Positions 1-4,600 of a DNA stretch of 7,378 bases are shown one piece after another (position 1 is the first letter of the stretch; each line of letters opens with the position of its first letter). Below the pieces are notes generated by a model. That model saw only the letters and a list, made by a program, of their open reading frames with translations. It was not told where the DNA came from and did no database searches. The position numbers were made by a program, and so were the translations under genes. This stretch comes from Prosthecobacter sp. (GTDB lineage Bacteria > Verrucomicrobiota > Verrucomicrobiia > Verrucomicrobiales > Verrucomicrobiaceae): NCBI GenBank assembly GCA_020216965.1, contig JAIWOJ010000096.1, forward strand, positions 1 to 7,378, read 5' to 3'.

Positions 1-1
1 A

Positions 2-565
2 CTCTATGCTTTCTCCATGGAGCTCCAGCGCCATCGCATTGAGATTCTGCGCCGGGCGAATTTCTCCTCCGCTTACACAGCGCTGCCGGGAAACCTGCTG
101 GTAGGTCAAAACCTGCTCGTCTTTGCCAAAATCTACGGGGTGCGGGAGCCCAAAAAGAAAATCGCCGAACTGATGGAACTGCTGGAAATTTCCCACCTAG
201 CAAAACGGGTGACCGGCCAGCTTTCGGCAGGCGAATCAACGCGGGTGAACCTGGTCAAAGCCTTTCTGAATGACCCTGAGCTACTCATGCTGGATGAGCC
301 GACGGCCAGCCTAGATCCCGACATTGCTGACAAGGTGCGCAAGGTCGTGCGCAAGGTGCAGCGGGAGCGAAACATCGGCATCCTCTACACGTCCCACAAT
401 ATGCGCGACATTGAGGAGGTCTGCGACCGGGTCATCTTCCTGCACAAGGGCCGCATTGTCTGTGAAGGCACACCCTCGGAAATTGTCGCCCGCTCCAGCA
501 GCTCATCCCTGGAGGATGTGTTTATCAAAATCGCGCGCGATGGGGAGATCGTCGATGAAGCCTGA
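2..565 (+). CDS. ABC-2-type transporter ATP-binding protein, C-terminal part (5' partial)
   Basis: This is the nucleotide-binding subunit of an ABC exporter, which hydrolyses ATP in the cytoplasm to drive the membrane permease. The frame is open to the left edge, so the first ATG (17) is internal; Walker A and the true start lie outside. Counting from that Met, I see the ABC signature LSAGE (69-73), Walker B LLMLDEP (89-95, with catalytic Glu), D-loop SLDP (98-101) and the switch His in ILYTSHNM (H127). The tail EEVCDRVIFLHKGRIVCEG is typical of ABC-2/drug-export ATPases. The usual Q-loop glutamine is absent: the segment reads NFSSAYTALPGN (15-26). The C-terminus ends SSLEDVFIKIARDGEIVDEA, also family-like. 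The permease gene follows 176 bp downstream on the same strand, an unusually wide gap for such a pair, filled by a heptamer repeat. Function as an ABC ATPase is certain; the substrate is unknown. Confidence 0.95.
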   Translation, partial: LYAFSMELQRHRIEILRRANFSSAYTALPGNLLVGQNLLVFAKIYGVREPKKKIAELMELLEISHLAKRVTGQLSAGESTRVNLVKAFLNDPELLMLDEPTASLDPDIADKVRKVVRKVQRERNIGILYTSHNMRDIEEVCDRVIFLHKGRIVCEGTPSEIVARSSSSSLEDVFIKIARDGEIVDEA

Positions 566-583
566 CACCGGCATAGAAATGGG

Positions 584-688
584 CACAGAGCACAGGGCAC
601 AGAGCACAGGGCACAGAGCACAGGGCACAGGGCACAGAGCACAGGGCACAGAGCACAGAGCACAGAGCACAGAGCAGAGAGCACAGAG
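584..688 (+). repeat. Tandem heptamer array, CACAG(A/G)G x 15
   Basis: Fifteen contiguous 7-bp units occupy 105 bp between the ATPase stop and the permease start. Fourteen units are CACAGAG or CACAGGG; unit 14 (675-681) is the variant CAGAGAG. The A/G variants run A,G,A,G,A,G,G,A,G and are then mostly A. The left part is therefore partly a 14-bp higher-order repeat and the right part a homogeneous heptamer. There are no spacers and no dyad symmetry, so this is not a CRISPR. Because 7 is not a multiple of 3, copy-number changes would shift frame, but no credible gene reads through it. Tandem heptamers (STRR) are known from cyanobacteria; whether this array is related is not shown. Confidence 0.95.
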
Positions 689-741
689 TCCGATCCCAGC
701 CAGCCTCGAACGGATAGCCGATAACGAAATAACCAAAGACC

Positions 742-1539
742 ATGAATCTGCACACCATCAGCGCGCTCGTCCTGCGCTACTTATTCCTCTACACCCGCAC
801 GCCGATGCGCATGGTGGAGTTGATTTTTTGGCCGGTGGTCGATCTGGTCGTGTGGGGGAATGTCACGGTCTTTATCCAAAAGAACAGCAGCGCTGAGTTC
901 GGCAGTTTTGTGCTCTTCTTCCTCGGCGGCATGATTTTGTGGGACATCATGTTCCGCGCCCAGCAGGGAGTGGCGATCTCTTTCCTGGAGGATGTATGGA
1001 CGCGCAATCTGCTGAACGTCTTTGTGGCCCCCGTGCGCACCACGGAATATGTCGGCGCGACCTTTGTCGTCGGCTTCCTGCGCATCGTGGTCACGGCCAT
1101 CGTGTTGAGTCTGATTTCCTGGGTCGGTTACACCTTCAATGTCTTTAGCCTAGGCTGGTGGCTGATCCCGTTTTTTGCGAATTTGATGCTGTTTGGTTGG
1201 TCGCTCGGCATGATCTCCACAGCGCTGATCCTGCGCTGGGGGCAGGCGGCGGAGTCGCTGGCCTGGGCGGTGCCGTTCTTCTTCCAGCCAGTGGTGGCCG
1301 TCTTTTACCGGGTGGAGGACATGCCGGCCTGGTCTCAGCCCATCGCCTGGTGTTTCCCACCCACTTACATCTTTGAGGGAATGCGTGATGTGATGAAAAC
1401 GGGTGCCATGAGATGGGATTACCTGTGGATGTCCGCCGGGCTCAACCTGCTGTTCATGGCCCTGGCAGGCGGGCTCTTTTTGTGGATTTTGAAGCTAACC
1501 CGCAGTCGTGGACTCTTGACCAAATTTGCCACCCAGTGA
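742..1539 (+). CDS. ABC-2-type transporter permease
   Basis: This is a complete 265-residue integral membrane subunit that should pair with the ATPase encoded just upstream to form an exporter in the cytoplasmic membrane. Hydrophobic stretches at about 27-46, 55-72, 105-130, 138-163, 172-190 and 227-250 give the six helices of the ABC-2 permease fold. The cytoplasmic segment FLEDVWTRNLLNVFVAPVRT (81-100) is the usual ABC-2 coupling region. The C-terminal part FQPVVAVFYRVEDMPAW followed by PPTYIFEGMRDVM (206-218) is the conserved loop before the last helix. The start at 742 is preferred because MNLHTISALVLRYLFLYTRTP matches the short N-terminus before helix 1 in this family and the length is normal. 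No good Shine-Dalgarno sequence precedes it (ataaccaaagacc). It is probably co-transcribed with the ATPase, since I see no convincing promoter in the gap. The substrate is unknown (lipid, polysaccharide and drug are all possible). Confidence 0.93.
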   Translation: MNLHTISALVLRYLFLYTRTPMRMVELIFWPVVDLVVWGNVTVFIQKNSSAEFGSFVLFFLGGMILWDIMFRAQQGVAISFLEDVWTRNLLNVFVAPVRTTEYVGATFVVGFLRIVVTAIVLSLISWVGYTFNVFSLGWWLIPFFANLMLFGWSLGMISTALILRWGQAAESLAWAVPFFFQPVVAVFYRVEDMPAWSQPIAWCFPPTYIFEGMRDVMKTGAMRWDYLWMSAGLNLLFMALAGGLFLWILKLTRSRGLLTKFATQ

Positions 1540-1545
1540 GCCATG

Positions 1546-1578
1546 GCTGCCACCGCGAGGATGTGATGCGGTGGCAGC
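1546..1578 (+). terminator. Hairpin, probable terminator after the ABC operon
   Basis: A perfect 11-bp inverted repeat, GCTGCCACCGC (1546-1556) and GCGGTGGCAGC (1568-1578), encloses an 11-nt loop. It starts 7 bp after the permease stop and is followed on the plus strand by the T-rich but interrupted GTGTTTCCGTCTT. It sits between convergent genes. The poor T-tract makes intrinsic termination likely rather than certain. On the minus strand it has no T-tract, but it could still slow read-through or protect the 3' end of the long transcript. Confidence 0.6.
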
Positions 1579-1603
1579 GTGTTTCCGTCTTGCTTGGAAA
1601 AGC

Positions 1604-1620
1604 GGGCTCTGCGGCAGCCC
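1604..1620 (-). terminator. Weak hairpin downstream of the giant minus-strand gene
   Basis: Read on the minus strand, GGGCT and AGCCC form a 5-bp stem with a 7-nt loop followed by GCTTTT. It lies about 40 bp past the stop codon of the large minus-strand gene. The position and the trailing T run fit a modest intrinsic terminator, but the stem is short and such structures arise by chance in GC-rich DNA. Confidence 0.3.
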
Positions 1621-1658
1621 AGAGTGTCTGCCTCAATGGGGGACTTCATCATCCGGCT

Positions 1659-4600
1659 TCAGGGGCCATTGCGCTCCCAAAGCACGCGGCCAGAAAATTG
1701 CAGCGGTGGGAATTTCACCGGGTCTGCGGTGGGCAGGGCAGGGAGGAGGTAGTAACCCGCACCCCAGTAGAGCCCAGCACGATGGATCACCATGCCCTGG
1801 AAGGGCACCTTGCGCGTCCAGCGGGCAGGGGGTGGCTTCTGCCAGTGGGGGTCATTCAGGGTGAAGTCGCCGCTGAAGGTCGCCAGGCTCGCCGTGGAGC
1901 GCAGGGTGAGATTGCCCAAGTTTGGAGTGCCAGGGCTGAGGCGGTTGAGGAAATCAAGATGGATGCCACTGTCTGGATTGACCTGAGAGAAGGCCACGCC
2001 CCCGCCAGCAAAGGTGAGTTTGGCGATGTTCAGGCCGGAGCCTAAACCAAGGTGCCGTGGCGGTGCCAGATAGGCACCCCCAGTGGCGGTGAGAGAGATG
2101 GGGCCAAACCCGGCAGGATAGACCACGCCGCCCTTAGGGCGCTTGTCCGGGCGGCTCCAATCCAGGCTGCCATCCACGAGGTTGTCCGTGCTGATGTCCG
2201 CACGGGCACCCGCACTGACCTGGAGGATGCCGCGCAGGCTGCCCCGCCCTGGGGCGGGGTATTGCAGGCTAAAGATGGCGAGCTGCCCCTGGCCGCCCAT
2301 GGGGCTGGCGCTGGTAAAGGGCTCCCCGTCCGCCGTCCTGCCGCTGATCGTGGTGGTGCCTGCTGCCGCCACGGTAAAGGAGCCGTAGCCATGGCCGTGC
2401 GGCACGGCGGCATCCGTGAATTCCTCCACCGTGCGGCGCATGGCAAAGGTGTGGAAGCCTGGGAAGGCGCATGGGTTTGTGCCTGTTTTCCACGGGTTTC
2501 GCCAAGCCTCAATGCTGGCGGATTCTGTGAGCGCACGCACCAGAGAACCCTCGGAGGTCGTTCCCATGCTGGTGTCAAAGATGATCTCCAACTGCAAGGG
2601 CGCGGGGGTGGGGCTGCCGGTGCGTGGCAGGGTGAGCAGCAGCTTGGGCGGCACCACCTCCGTGGCATCCAGTGTCACGGCACCCGTGAGCGCGTAGGCA
2701 GGTAGGCTGCCCAGGGTGAGCCGACCACTCACTGCGCCCAGGGCGGCCACCGTCAGGTCCAGCCTGCCGCCAAGGCCGAGATTCAGCGGCGTGTTCCGCG
2801 TCACCACACCTGTCCAGACACCCGAGAGCCTAGCCGGGAACGGCTTGACGATCAAAGTGGCAGTGACCTCGTCTGAGCCATGTCGATTCGTGGCTTTGAT
2901 TTTCAGGTTGCGGGTGCCAGCCACGGTGGGCCGCCCGCTGATGAGGCCCAGCGCGTTCACCGTCAGCCCAGGGGGCAGGTTTTGCACCGTGTAACTGCTC
3001 GGGGTGGATTCGCCGCCGCCGTTCAGGCGGATTTGGTGGGTGAAAAATCCGCCCACCATCGCGGGCGGCATTTGCTGGTCATCCAGCAGGTCTGGGGCGG
3101 TGTCAAAGATGGACAGGGTGAGCGTGCCGCCAGGTAGGGTGCCCCCTGGGCCGGTGACCTGGCAGAAATAGGTGCCAGAGTCCTCACTCTGCGCCTTGGT
3201 AAAGACGAGGGATTTGCCATCGGCGGAGGGCTTGGCACGCGACAGCGGTGGCATGGCGGCTCCTTGGCGGGTCCAGGTGTACGTCAGGCCATTGCCAGCG
3301 GTGGTCACGCGCAGGGTCGTGCTGCCATTTTCTGCCAGGGTCAGGCGGGCGGGCTGGTTCACCACCACGCCGACCTCGGCCACCTCGCTGATCCGCGCGC
3401 CTGCAGAGGTGGAGACGAGCACTGAGTATTTCCCGGCCTGGGCCGCGCCTGCATTGTACCAGTCCAGCCGCGGGCCAGTGGCACCGGGTAGCTTCCGCCC
3501 ATTGAACAGCCACTGATACGCCAGGGGGCGGCGGCCTAGGGCGGCCACCTCCAGGCTGATGACGCCGCCCGCGTGGACCATCTGGTGCGTGGGCTGCTGG
3601 GTGATGCGCGGCGTGATACCCACCACATCCAGCACGGCCACCGCACTGGGCACACTGCCCACGGGGTTGGTCGCCACCACATGGTAGCTGCCTGCCTGGT
3701 TGACCATGATGCTAGAGATCGTCAGGGTGCGCCCAGTCGCTCCTGGGATGGGCGTGGTGCCGCGGAACCATTGGTAAGTGATGGGAGCGGTGCCTGTGGT
3801 CTGCACGGACAGCTCCACATCATGGAATTCACCGATGGCTTGGGAAAGTGGCTGCTGGGTGAACTGCACGGGGTCATTTACCTGGAGCACAGCCGGGCCG
3901 CCGGTGACGTTGCCTGCGCTGTTGCTGATGACCACGCTGTAGCTGCCCTCATCCGCCTCCGCCGCAGGGTCGATCACGAGCGTGCTGTCCGTCTTCCCCT
4001 CCAGCAGCAGGGAGCCTTTCCACCACTGGTAGGATAGGGGCCGTGAACCTGTGTGCGGCACCTGCAGCATGGCGCGCCCCCCAGGATTCACCACTACCGG
4101 CGGCGCGCTGCCTGCCAAGGCCGGTGCGACCGGGGTGACGGTGATTTCCACCGTCACGGGGGCAGATTCCGCAAAACCATCCCAGGCTTTGAAGGTGAAG
4201 CTGTCTGGCCCTGCGTAACCGGGCTCTGAGACATACGCCAGGGCAGGAGACGTGCCGCTGAGGGTGCCATGCGCCGGTGGCGTGACGACCATGAAGACTA
4301 GCGGATCCTCATCGGCATCTTGCCCCGTCAGCGTCAGGGGTAGCGGCACACTGTCTGGCGTGCTCAGGCTCTGCGCCAGGGCCACAGGGGCAGCATTCGT
4401 GGACAAGAACGAGCGCTCCGCCGTGGTGGGCAGGAAGGCCGCATCCCCGGCCTGGGCCGCCTCGATCAGCACCTCGCCGGGGCCGCTAAAGCTCAGGTTG
4501 CTGCCAGAAAGCTGGCCCGGTCCGCTGACCACCCGGAAGGTGATGGGGGTGAGCCCACGGCTGGAGGTGGCTGCCAGGGAAACCGTGCCCCGGTGGCTGA

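Noticed and set aside
584..688. CRISPR-like array
   Set aside because: The units are 7 bp, contiguous, without spacers or cas genes; it is a simple tandem repeat.
689..741. Promoter in front of the permease
   Set aside because: AT-richer bases (GATAACGAAATAACC) are present, but I cannot find a paired -35/-10 with proper spacing.
324..896. Plus-strand open frame reading through the heptamer array
   Set aside because: It is out of frame with both the ATPase and permease, whose own frames carry the conserved motifs. The heptad peptide it gives (HRAQSTG type) is a by-product of the DNA repeat.
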